From NCBI RefSeq assembly GCF_019636135.1, contig NZ_JAHBYD010000033.1, forward strand, positions 1-53,756: 53,756 nt of DNA, in the 5' to 3' direction. A model generated the notes under the pieces. It was not told where the DNA came from, ran no database searches, and worked only from the letters and a program-made list of their open reading frames with translations. The translations under genes were made by a program, and so were the position numbers. Positions 1 to 7,920 of the stretch are shown here, in pieces. Positions within the stretch are counted from its first letter, which is position 1. Each line of letters begins with the position of its first letter. The DNA is from Phenylobacterium sp. (GTDB taxonomy: Bacteria > Pseudomonadota > Alphaproteobacteria > Caulobacterales > Caulobacteraceae).

Positions 1-285
1 GCCGAGGGCCTTCAGCGCCATCGCCGCCTGCTCGCGCGAAGACCCCATGCCGAAATTGTCGCCGGCCACCACCACGTCGCCGGGCTTGGCTTCCTGGGCG
101 AAGCGTGGATCGACGGTCTCCAGGCAATGCCGGGCCAGTTCGGCGATGGAGCCCTTCATGTAGAGGCCGGGCGCCAAAACGTCGGTGTCGATGTTGTCGC
201 CGAACACCCAGGCCCGCCCGCCGGCATGATCGAGTCGGGCGGAGGAAGCGGCCGTGCCGGCAGTAGCTGGCGCGAAAGAGGGCAT
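1..285 (-). CDS. leuD: LeuD-type aconitase swivel subunit (3-isopropylmalate dehydratase small subunit-like), 5' part only
   Basis: The first 95 codons of a minus-strand gene are present and the rest runs off the left edge. The segment reads GDNIDTDVLAPGLYMKGS near residues 33-50 and later NFGMGSSREQA, the swivel-domain signature that contacts substrate in the aconitase/isopropylmalate isomerase superfamily. The large subunit carrying the 4Fe-4S cluster would be a separate gene. The ATG at 285 follows a 30-residue leader poor in motifs, so a later start is possible. Known family members isomerise 2-isopropylmalate in leucine synthesis or hydrate related C4-C7 diacids. Which substrate applies cannot be told from this fragment, so the symbol is provisional. 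The gene lies 32 nt downstream of a 48-codon ORF on the same strand. Confidence 0.82.
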   Translation of the reverse strand, partial: MPSFAPATAGTAASSARLDHAGGRAWVFGDNIDTDVLAPGLYMKGSIAELARHCLETVDPRFAQEAKPGDVVVAGDNFGMGSSREQAAMALKALG

Positions 286-317
286 GGCGCGAAGCTTAGC
301 CCCGGCGCGGTCGAGCG

Positions 318-464
318 TCATGCATCGTTTTCGCCGCGTTCCGGCTCGATCGCCTCGGTTGTATCGGCGGCAACGCCGTCGTCGATGCCGATCGTGTCGG
401 CGGCGGCCGCGGGCGCGGCGGCGGCGAGGCCGGCGGCGAGCGTCGCGCGGCGGGTGAGGCTCAC
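318..464 (-). CDS. Possible 48-residue Tat-signal small exported protein
   Basis: A GTG start overlaps the TGA of the upstream cytochrome gene (GTGA), the arrangement expected for translational coupling. The product starts SLTRRATLAAGLAAAAPAA, which resembles a short Tat signal with a twin arginine, an Ala-rich core and an AAA-type cleavage region. It is followed by only about 25 acidic residues ending in ENDA. After cleavage almost nothing would remain, so it may be a tiny exported peptide, a remnant of a larger Tat protein, or chance. I recognise no family. The overlap and codon bias favour translation, while the very small mature part argues for caution. Confidence 0.4.
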   Translation of the reverse strand: MSLTRRATLAAGLAAAAPAAAADTIGIDDGVAADTTEAIEPERGENDA

Positions 465-1645
465 CTGGGCGGCATCCGGGCGATCCACTCGCGGATCAGC
501 GCCAAGCCCTCGTCGTGGGTCAGCGAACGGCCGAGCTCGGGCATCATCACGCCGGGCTCGGTGGAGGCCATGCGGTAGACGAGGATGGACTCGTCCGGGT
601 GGCCCGGCGAGAGGCCGACCTTCAGGTTCCCGGCGCCGCGGCCGGCGGCGACCGGGCCCTTGCCGACGCCGAGCTGGGCGGGACGCGTCTCCTCCAGGTC
701 CAGGAACAGGCCCGAGTTGGAGGCCACGGCGCGCGGGTTGTGGCAGTGGGCGCAGTTGGTGTCGAGGTAGGCGCGGGCGCGGGCCTCCAGGGGCTCTGCG
801 GGATCGTCCCAGCGGGCGGTGCGCGGCGCCTGCGCGGGGTTCGGCGCGCCGGTGAGGAGGCCCAGGCGGCTCCAGTGGGCGAGCTGGTTCTCCGGTCCCT
901 CGGCGTAGGCGAAGGCGCCGTTGAGGTTGCGGGCCTTGGGGCCGATCGGGAGCAGCGCCTTGTCGAGCTGGTGGCACTCCTTGCACTGGTTCTGGTTGGG
1001 GACCGCGTAGTCGACGTGGCGCGCCTGGCCGGCGGCGTCGGTGAAGCCGACGTCGAGGCGCGTCCCGGCGCGCTTCAGCACCGCCTCGGTCTGCTCGGCG
1101 TTCCAGACGTAGGCCAGCGCGACCCAGCCTTCCGCCTTGCGGATCAGCAGGCGGGTCTCGAGGTAGCGGACCTGGGCGTCGGGCCGGCGGAGATCGGCGG
1201 GGTAGGCGAAGGTCTTCACCAGGGTCGCGCCGACGGGGAAGTCGAGGACGCCGTCGGGGCGGTACGCGGCGGCCTTGCCCGGCGGCAGGTAGAGCATCCG
1301 GAACTTCTCGGCGTAGTCGGAGAAGAGCGGCGTGTTCAGCGCGTAGGGCGTCAGGCCCGCGTTGGGCCGGCGGCCGGCGGCGTCGGTGAACAGGCGGTAG
1401 TCGGCGAGCTTCGGCGCGGGCGTCTCGGCCAGCAGCGTCTCCAGCGACACGGCCGGCGGTTCGGGCGCCGCGCCAAGGCACGCGATAGCGAACAGCGGCG
1501 CGACGGTGCGAGCCCAGCGCCCCCTCCACCCCTTCGTGGTCCCCCTCCCCCATGAATGGGGGAGGTTCGCGGTTCGACGTACCTCCCCTGCGAAGCGAGG
1601 GAGGGGGACCGCGAAGCGGTGGAGGGGGCGTCGCCGGAGGCGCAT
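461..1645 (-). CDS. SO2930/HNE_0200-family two-haem c-type cytochrome with palindrome-derived N-terminal extension
   Basis: A 394-residue product with two CxxCH haem c motifs, CKECH at about 221-225 and CAHCH at about 298-302. The second sits in a YLDTNCAHCHNP context typical of this uncharacterised family. It should be an exported periplasmic electron carrier. The first in-frame ATG at 1645 overlaps the TGA of the beta-helix gene (TGATG), implying coupled translation. The hydrophobic signal core TVAPLFAIACLGAA begins only at about residue 47, because codons 6 to 43 are a translated 110-bp palindromic repeat (1520-1629). Removing it would leave a normal signal peptide starting MRLRR-RWARTVAPL. 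No alternative ATG or GTG lies close before the core. The haem domain is intact. Function is unknown, but the pairing with a beta-helix protein is characteristic of the family. Confidence 0.85.
   Translation of the reverse strand: MRLRRRPLHRFAVPLPRFAGEVRRTANLPHSWGRGTTKGWRGRWARTVAPLFAIACLGAAPEPPAVSLETLLAETPAPKLADYRLFTDAAGRRPNAGLTPYALNTPLFSDYAEKFRMLYLPPGKAAAYRPDGVLDFPVGATLVKTFAYPADLRRPDAQVRYLETRLLIRKAEGWVALAYVWNAEQTEAVLKRAGTRLDVGFTDAAGQARHVDYAVPNQNQCKECHQLDKALLPIGPKARNLNGAFAYAEGPENQLAHWSRLGLLTGAPNPAQAPRTARWDDPAEPLEARARAYLDTNCAHCHNPRAVASNSGLFLDLEETRPAQLGVGKGPVAAGRGAGNLKVGLSPGHPDESILVYRMASTEPGVMMPELGRSLTHDEGLALIREWIARMPPR
1520..1629. repeat. 110-bp palindromic element inside the cytochrome coding region
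   Basis: The terminal 30 bases on each side are near-perfect inverted repeats: CCCCCTCCACCCCTTCGTGG at the left against CCCCCTCCACCGCTTCGCGG on the other strand at the right. A second inner hairpin surrounds CCCCCATGAATGGGGG. The element resembles the intergenic palindromes common in Caulobacterales, and its arms resemble the right-hand part of the one at 49835-49945. Unlike the other elements here it lies in an open frame and encodes about 37 Arg/Pro-rich residues. Confidence 0.85.
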
Positions 1646-2856
1646 CAGGCTCCGAGGTCGGCCTGGGGCTTCGGCAGGACGACGGCCTTGGGCTCGGCGA
1701 CCTGGACGTCGCCGATGGTCTTGGCGACGACCGGCCGGGCCTTCTCCAACTCGCCCGGCGCGGGCAGGTTGAGGTTGAGGATCGGGCCGTCCGTGATCCG
1801 CACCTTCACGGTGTCGGCGATGCCCGGATAGGCGGTGACGCCGTCCCACATGATCGGCGGCACGGCGCCGCCCAGCATCGCCTTGACGATCGGGCCGCCG
1901 GCGAACTGCGGGTCCCAGGCGTTCCGGCCGATCCTGTTGTCGCGCACGACCACGTCGCGCAGCAGCGGGTTGTAGGTCTTGTCGTCGAACTTCTGGACGT
2001 AGGCGACCAGCATCACCGCGGCGCTCTTGTTGCCGTCGATGACGTTCTCGAACACGTGGACGTCGCGGTTGGCCATGATCATGACGCCCGTGCCGGTGGG
2101 CACATTGGCCACGATGTTGCCCTTGGGCGCGAAGTTCTGGGTGTCGTTGTCGACCACCTGGTTCCTGAACACCCGGTGCGAGTGGCCGCCCATGACCGGC
2201 AGGTTCGGCAGGTCGAACACCAGGATGCCGCCGGCGTTGTGGGTCGCGACGTTGTCGAACACGTCGGCGTTCATCGAGTTCTCGATCTCGATGCCGGCCA
2301 CGTTGAATTCGGCGCGGCTGCGCTTGACCACGATGTTCTTCGACTGGCCGACGTAGATGCCGGCGTCCGAGGCGCCCCTCACCACCACCTGGTCGATCAG
2401 CACGTTCGAGGACGAGACGGGATAGACGCCGTAGGCGCCGTTGGTCTCCTTCGGGCCGCCGGTCCACTCGACGCGGACGTTCAGGAAGCTGATCTGGTCC
2501 GAGCCCTTGGACTTGACGCCGTCGCCCCGGGTGTCCTCGACGGCGAGGTCGCGGACGGTGACCTTGTCGGAGGTGACGAGCAGGCCCTCGCCGGCGCCCT
2601 TCTGGCCCTTGAAGGAGAGGATGGTCCTGTCGGGGCCGGCGCCCTTCACGGTCACGCCGTCGACGTCGAGCGAGAGGCCGTCGGTCAGGTCGTAGCGGCC
2701 GGCGGCGAGCGCCACCACGTCGCCCGGCTTGGCGTCGAGCAACGCGGTCTGGATGCGCTCCTGCGCGTCCGGGCCGGGGGCGACGGCGAGGGTCCTGGCG
2801 TTCGCGGCGGCGCAGAGCGCGGTGGCGGCGCAAAGGGCGAGGGCGAAGCGGATCAT
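1645..2856 (-). CDS. Exported parallel beta-helix (right-handed, NosD-like) repeat protein
   Basis: A 403-residue protein. The ATG at 2856 is chosen over the upstream one at 2877 because GGGAGG lies just before it and a clean signal peptide, MIRFALALCAATALCAAANA, follows. The body has repeated Asn/Gly/Val-rich turns such as VFRNQVVDN, VFENVIDGN and VVRDNRIGRN, typical of a right-handed parallel beta-helix of the pectate-lyase/NosD fold. Known homologues are found next to SO2930-type cytochromes, and that partner follows here with a 1-nt TGATG overlap. The two proteins probably act together in the periplasm. No substrate is known, and a carbohydrate-binding or maturation role is only inference from the fold. 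Confidence 0.85.
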   Translation of the reverse strand: MIRFALALCAATALCAAANARTLAVAPGPDAQERIQTALLDAKPGDVVALAAGRYDLTDGLSLDVDGVTVKGAGPDRTILSFKGQKGAGEGLLVTSDKVTVRDLAVEDTRGDGVKSKGSDQISFLNVRVEWTGGPKETNGAYGVYPVSSSNVLIDQVVVRGASDAGIYVGQSKNIVVKRSRAEFNVAGIEIENSMNADVFDNVATHNAGGILVFDLPNLPVMGGHSHRVFRNQVVDNDTQNFAPKGNIVANVPTGTGVMIMANRDVHVFENVIDGNKSAAVMLVAYVQKFDDKTYNPLLRDVVVRDNRIGRNAWDPQFAGGPIVKAMLGGAVPPIMWDGVTAYPGIADTVKVRITDGPILNLNLPAPGELEKARPVVAKTIGDVQVAEPKAVVLPKPQADLGA

Positions 2857-2944
2857 GGAAGCCTCCCACAGGGTCATGACGCCCCGTTCGACTTCGAAGC
2901 CTGCCGCTGTTCACGAGCGTCACGCAACCCCTAAGCTCCCGCGC

Positions 2945-3071
2945 ATGGACACGAAGATCGTACGCATGGCTCGGCGCCGAGCTCGACAACGTCGAGGCCC
3001 GCGGGCTCTACGAGAGCCGCCGGTTCAAGGGGTCTGAGATGGTTGTCCACAACCTGGACGACGAGGACTGA
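2945..3071 (+). pseudogene. Frameshifted small gene of about 41 codons
   Basis: The frame ending at TGA 3071 has ideal codon bias for this genome and reads WLGAELDNVEARGLYESRRF, then KGSEMVVHNLDDED, but has no ATG, GTG or TTG at its upstream end. An ATG at 2945 in another frame starts MDTKIV. Removing one base at about 2959-2962 would join them as MDTKIYAWLGAELDN followed by the rest. The natural reading is a frameshifted small gene or a one-base sequencing error. The product is not recognised. It lies divergent from the beta-helix gene and convergent with the next gene. Confidence 0.5.
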
Positions 3072-3073
3072 GC

Positions 3074-3589
3074 CTAGGAGGAGTCGACGGGTTCGGCGGA
3101 CGCACGATCGGCCGGAGGGGCGTCGTCGAAGCCGACGGCCTCGCGGACCTCGGCGATCTGCGAGGCGAGATCGGCGTCGGCGAAGCCCGGCTCGCGGGCC
3201 ATGTCGTCGATGGCGTGATGGACCATGTCGAGGACGAACTCGGCGGTATCCCGGTCGTCCGGGAAGTCCTCGATCACCAGGCGTTCGACGGCCTCGTAGA
3301 GCACGCGCTGGCGCTTGTTGATGCGCTGCTGCGCCTGAGGGTCGGGCGCAGCGGGGGCGGCCGGCTCGTGCGCAGCGGCGTCGAGGTCGCGCCTCAGCTT
3401 CGACTTGATCAGCAGGATCTGGCGGTAGCTGCGGGCGGCGCGCTCCGAGGTGCGGGCGAGCTTGCAGGCCGCATCGTCGTCCTCGGCGGCCTCGGCCCGC
3501 TCGGCGAAGCGGAGCGCGAGGCGCAGTTGCGCGGCAGCCAGGGCGTCGAGCCCTTGCGCATCGGCGTCGGTGAGGTCGAAGAGCGACAT
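3074..3589 (-). CDS. Hypothetical protein, helical, acidic
   Basis: A 171-residue protein. ATG 3589 (MSLFDLTDADAQGLDAL) is chosen because the open frame upstream runs through the neighbouring palindrome, where codon use is poor. The sequence is mostly Ala/Glu/Arg-rich amphipathic helix with no signal peptide or membrane segment. It has a central RSYRQILLIKSKLRRDLD stretch, an Ala/Pro linker near 90-100 and an acidic tail ending EPVDSS. A cytoplasmic helical or DNA/protein-binding role is possible, but I recognise no family. The short frameshifted gene on the opposite strand ends 2 nt away. Confidence 0.7.
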   Translation of the reverse strand: MSLFDLTDADAQGLDALAAAQLRLALRFAERAEAAEDDDAACKLARTSERAARSYRQILLIKSKLRRDLDAAAHEPAAPAAPDPQAQQRINKRQRVLYEAVERLVIEDFPDDRDTAEFVLDMVHHAIDDMAREPGFADADLASQIAEVREAVGFDDAPPADRASAEPVDSS

Positions 3590-3664
3590 TGGAACGTCAG
3601 GAGAACATGAGGTCGGCTCGGAGCCAAACTTGTCGATGCGCCCTCCTCGCGCCTCTCTTTGAAC

Positions 3665-3788
3665 GTCATCCCCCGGCTTGTCCGGGGGACCCATTGGGCT
3701 GTGAGGCATCGGTGGCCCGCGGCGGGGAAGCCGCACATCATCACCGAGTCACAGCCTAATGGGTGGCCCGGACAAGCCGGGCCATGAC
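3665..3788. repeat. Paired-hairpin intergenic palindrome (GTCATCCC family)
   Basis: The left arm starts GTCATCCCCCGGCTTGTCCG and the right arm ends CGGACAAGCCGGGCCATGAC. Each arm also folds on itself. A further pair, CCCATTGGGCTGTGA and TCACAGCCTAATGGG, extends the outer stem. It fills most of the gap between the hypothetical gene and the deaminase gene, both on the minus strand. The same TCATCCCG...CGGGATGA ends recur at 17368, 18757, 23552 and 42815. Confidence 0.85.
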
Positions 3789-3825
3789 GTACTTTTTGAG
3801 TGCGGGGCTTTCTTGAGCGCTGGGC

Positions 3826-4839
3826 TTAGCTGGCGCTCGCGTAGGCGTCGATGGCGGCGAGGTGCTTCGCCACTTCGGCCGGGGGCAGGAACGAGCCGGT
3901 GAAACTGTTCCTGGCGAGGGTGACGAGGTCGGATTTCGTGAGGGCGAGGGCGTCGGCGATCCGGGTGTAGTTCTCGCCGACATAGCCGCCGAAGTAGGCG
4001 GGGTCGTCGGAGTTGACGGTGGGCCTGAGGCCCAGGTCGAGCATCTTCTTCAGCGGGTGGAGCCGGAGGTCGCTGACGCCGCAGAGTTTCAGGTTGGAGA
4101 GCGGGCAGACCGTCAGCGTCATGCCCTCGGCGGCGAGGCGCTGCACCAGCGCCGGGTCCTCCAGCGCGCGGTTGCCGTGGTCGATGCGGTCGACCTTCAG
4201 GAGGTCCAGCGCCTCCCAGACGTATTCGGGCGGGCCCTCCTCGCCGGCGTGGGCGACGCGCTTCAGGCCGCGCTCGCCGGCGGCGGCGAACACGCGGGCG
4301 AACTTCGACGGCGGGTGGCCGACCTCGGAAGAGTCGAGGCCCACGCCCGCGATGCGGTCGAGCCAGGGTTCGGCGGCCTTCAGGGTGGCGAAGGCGGCGT
4401 CCTCGTCGAGGTGGCGCAGGAAGCAGAGGATCAGGCTGGAGGTGATCCCGAACTCGCGCCCGGCCTCGGCCATGCCGGCCAGCAGCCCGTCGGCGACCAC
4501 GGCGAAGGGCACGCCGCGGTCGGTGTGGGTCTGCGGATCGAAGAAGAGCTCGACGTGCCGCGTGCCGTCGGCGGCCACGCGGCGGAAGTAGTCCATCGCC
4601 ATGTCGTGGAAGTCCCGCTCGGTCAGGAGGACGGCGGCGCCCTGGTAGTAGATGTCGAGGAAGTCCTGCAGGTTGGAGAAGGCGTAGGCGGCGCGCACCT
4701 CCTCCACGCTCCCGAACGGGATCGCCACCTTGTTGCGGCGGGACAGCTCGAACATCAGCTCGGGCTCGAGGCTGCCCTCGATGTGCAGGTGGAGCTCGGC
4801 CTTGGGCAGACCGCGGATGAAGGCGGAGAGGTCGGTCAT
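3826..4839 (-). CDS. Adenine deaminase-type adenosine deaminase family amidohydrolase
   Basis: A 337-residue cytoplasmic zinc hydrolase of the adenosine/AMP/adenine deaminase family. Visible active-site elements are the N-terminal HLH pair (H17, H19), HAGE (H197, E200), DHG around H221 and NSDDP (D278, D279). The segment CPLSNLKLCGV replaces the CPxSS-type loop of classical adenosine deaminase and matches bacterial enzymes shown to prefer adenine. The likely reaction is therefore adenine to hypoxanthine for purine salvage, with adenosine as the alternative substrate. ATG 4839 (MTDLSAFIRG) is preferred over an upstream ATG at 4878 because the family starts close to the first catalytic His. It is divergent from the MoxR cluster across about 100 nt. 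Confidence 0.88.
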   Translation of the reverse strand: MTDLSAFIRGLPKAELHLHIEGSLEPELMFELSRRNKVAIPFGSVEEVRAAYAFSNLQDFLDIYYQGAAVLLTERDFHDMAMDYFRRVAADGTRHVELFFDPQTHTDRGVPFAVVADGLLAGMAEAGREFGITSSLILCFLRHLDEDAAFATLKAAEPWLDRIAGVGLDSSEVGHPPSKFARVFAAAGERGLKRVAHAGEEGPPEYVWEALDLLKVDRIDHGNRALEDPALVQRLAAEGMTLTVCPLSNLKLCGVSDLRLHPLKKMLDLGLRPTVNSDDPAYFGGYVGENYTRIADALALTKSDLVTLARNSFTGSFLPPAEVAKHLAAIDAYASAS

Positions 4840-4943
4840 CCCGAGGTCGTCGCGCCGAAGCCCGGGCGGGTCAAGCAAACGGTTTCGACCCTTGCGGGCG
4901 CGCGGGCGTGGGCTAGGCTCGGTTGCGCAACTCGGGGGCGTGC

Positions 4944-5561
4944 GTGGCGAGCGTAGAGGCGGGAACGGCGGAGCAGAAGCTCGCCGCGGCGCACAAGGCG
5001 CTGCTCGAGACCCGCGGCCTGCAGTTCGACTTCACCGGCGCGAAGGTCGAGGAGCCCGCGAGGCTGCCGCAATGGCTGCTGGACTTCTTCCAGGCGGCCG
5101 GGCCGGTGCTGGTCCCCGTCTTCTGGGGCGGGGTGATCGCGGGCGGCCTGCTCATCCTCTACTTCATCCTGCGCGAGGTGGTCCCGGAGCGCTGGCTGCG
5201 CGGCAAGCGGACCGTGGCCGCCGCCACCGACTGGCGGCCCGAACCCGGGAAGGCCCGGGCGCTGCTGGAGGACGCCGATGCGCTGGCGGCGGCGGGGCGG
5301 TTCGAGGAGGCGATCCACATGCTCCTCTTCCGCTCGATCGACGACCTGGCGGCGCGGCGCCCGGGGCACGTGCGCCCGGCGCTGACCAGCCGCGACATCG
5401 CCGGGCTGTCGGTGCTGCCGCCCCCGGCGCGCGAGGCCTTCGCGCGGCTGGCGCAGGCGGTGGAGCGGACCTTCTTCGGCGGCCGGCCGGCGGGGGCCGA
5501 CGAGTTCGGCGCGGCGCGGGCGGACTACGAGGCCTTCGCCTTCGCCGAGGGCTGGCGATGA
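4944..5561 (+). CDS. DUF4129-domain membrane protein, first gene of the MoxR cluster
   Basis: About 205 residues. A soluble N-terminal 45 residues is followed by one transmembrane segment (GPVLVPVFWGGVIAGGLLIL) and a cytoplasmic DUF4129 domain with EEAIHMLLFRSIDDL and AFARLAQAVERTFFGG. GTG 4944 is chosen because GGGGG lies 5 nt upstream. TTG 4923 in the same frame would add 7 residues. DUF4129 proteins usually accompany MoxR ATPases and transglutaminase-like or DUF58 proteins, as here, but no biochemical role is established. The gene overlaps the next by 4 nt (ATGA). Confidence 0.82.
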   Translation: MASVEAGTAEQKLAAAHKALLETRGLQFDFTGAKVEEPARLPQWLLDFFQAAGPVLVPVFWGGVIAGGLLILYFILREVVPERWLRGKRTVAAATDWRPEPGKARALLEDADALAAAGRFEEAIHMLLFRSIDDLAARRPGHVRPALTSRDIAGLSVLPPPAREAFARLAQAVERTFFGGRPAGADEFGAARADYEAFAFAEGWR

Positions 5562-6785
5562 GCGCGGTGGCCGACGCGGGCGGGGCGTCGCGGCCGGCGC
5601 CGGCGTTCTCGCCGGGCGCGGTGCTGGCGCTGGTGATCGTGGGCGTCGTGGCCTTCGCGGGCCTGGCGGTGCTGTCGGCCTTCGCGCCCGAGCTGCGGAC
5701 CGGCCAGGACGGCCGGGGCCATGCACTGTCGAAGTCGGCCATCGGCTTCGCCGGCGCGCCGATCCTGATGAAGGGTCTGGGCCGGCAGGTGGTGGTGAGC
5801 CGCGTGCGGCCGCATTCGGTGGCCGACGCCGCGGTCGTGCTGACGCCGGACGAGACGATGCAGGCCAGGGTGCTGAAGCCGTTCGCCGAGGCCGGGACGC
5901 TGCTGATCGTGCTGCCCAAGTGGCAGGCGGCGCGCGACCCGATCCGTCCGGGCTTCGTGCGCAAGGTCGGCGTCATCCCCGGCGGCCCGCGCTATTCGAA
6001 GCTGCTGGCGGACTGGTCGAAGACGACGGCCACGACGGTGCGGAAGGGCGTCACGCAGCCGGTCCTGCGCGGGGTCGGCGACAGCATCTTCGCGGCGGGC
6101 ACGGTGCTTCCCCTCGGCAAGATCGACGGGCTCCAGACGGTGTCGGGCGAGGGCTGGGCGCCGGCGCTGGTCGACGAACAGGGCCGCGCGGTGCTCGCCT
6201 ATTCCACCAAACACCGGAACGTCTGGCTGCTGGCCGAGCCGGACCTGCTGAACAACCAGGGCCTCAAGGCGCTGGCCAACGCCCGCGCCGGCGCGGCGAT
6301 CCTGGACGCGGCGAGCGCGTACGGCGAGCTGCCGCTGATCTTCGACGTGACGCTGAACGGATACGAGCGCGGGCGCGGCCTCTGGCGGCTGATGCTGGAG
6401 CCGCCGTGGCTGGCCGCGACGCTGATCGGGGCGATGGCCGGCGTGCTGATGGGGCTGCACGCCCTGGCGCGGTTCGGCCGGCCGCGGCGCAAGGGCCGCA
6501 CGATCGCGCTGGGCGCGCGGGCGCTGGTGGACAATTCGGCCGCGCTGGTGCGCACGGCGCGAAAGGAGCACGAACTGGCGCCGGCCTATGCGGCGCTGAT
6601 GCGGGCCCTGGTGGCCCGGGCGGCCGGCGGCCACGCCAACGAGGCGCGCTGGCTCGACGACCTGGCGGCGCGGCGCGGGGCGGCGCAGCCGTCCGAGCTG
6701 GCGGCCGAGGCCGAGGGAACGAAGACGCGCGACGACCTCCTGTCGTTCGCGCGCAGGATCTACGAGTGGCGAGGGGAGATGACGC

Positions 6786-6799
<14 letters not shown>
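5558..6799 (+). CDS. DUF4350-domain membrane protein
   Basis: A 413-residue protein with an N-terminal membrane anchor (residues about 20-42, VLALVIVGVVAFAGLAVL) and a central DUF4350 region that resembles a substrate-binding or glutamine-amidotransferase-like fold (VVLTPDETM, LLIVLPKW, WLLAEPDLLNNQGL). A second membrane segment (LAATLIGAMAGVLMGLHAL) precedes a basic cytoplasmic tail. The start ATG overlaps the preceding stop (ATGA) and its 3' end overlaps the moxR start by 14 nt, so the three genes are one transcription unit. It is a regular partner of MoxR/DUF58 systems, probably exposing its middle domain to the periplasm. Function unknown. Confidence 0.82.
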
Positions 6800-7742
<943 letters not shown>

Positions 7743-7765
7743 ACGTCCTGCGCACTGGCCAAAGG

Positions 7766-7868
7766 CTCCCCTCCCCCTTGCGGGGAGGGGTCTGGGGTGG
7801 GGGTGTCGACGCCGCGCACCCGGGCATGCACCCCCACCCCCAGCCCCTCCCCGCAAGGGGGAGGGGAG
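7766..7868. repeat. Paired-hairpin palindrome splitting the MoxR operon (CTCCCC family)
   Basis: The left arm CTCCCCTCCCCCTTGCGGGG plus GGTGGGGGTG mirrors the right arm CACCCCCACC plus CCCCGCAAGGGGGAGGGGAG. The whole is one long inverted repeat with a hairpin inside each arm. It occupies the only large gap (178 nt) in an otherwise overlapping six-gene operon, between moxR and the DUF58 gene. A close relative is at 33968-34070. Confidence 0.88.
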
Positions 7869-7920
7869 CGCGCAAGACGTTCCGGTCCAGACGCCACGTC
7901 CCAGAGGGCGGAAAGCGCCG

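Noticed and set aside
461..2989. A single 842-codon minus-strand frame
   Set aside because: Only its last part is the cytochrome. The first part is out of frame with the beta-helix gene, whose own frame has the signal peptide and repeats.
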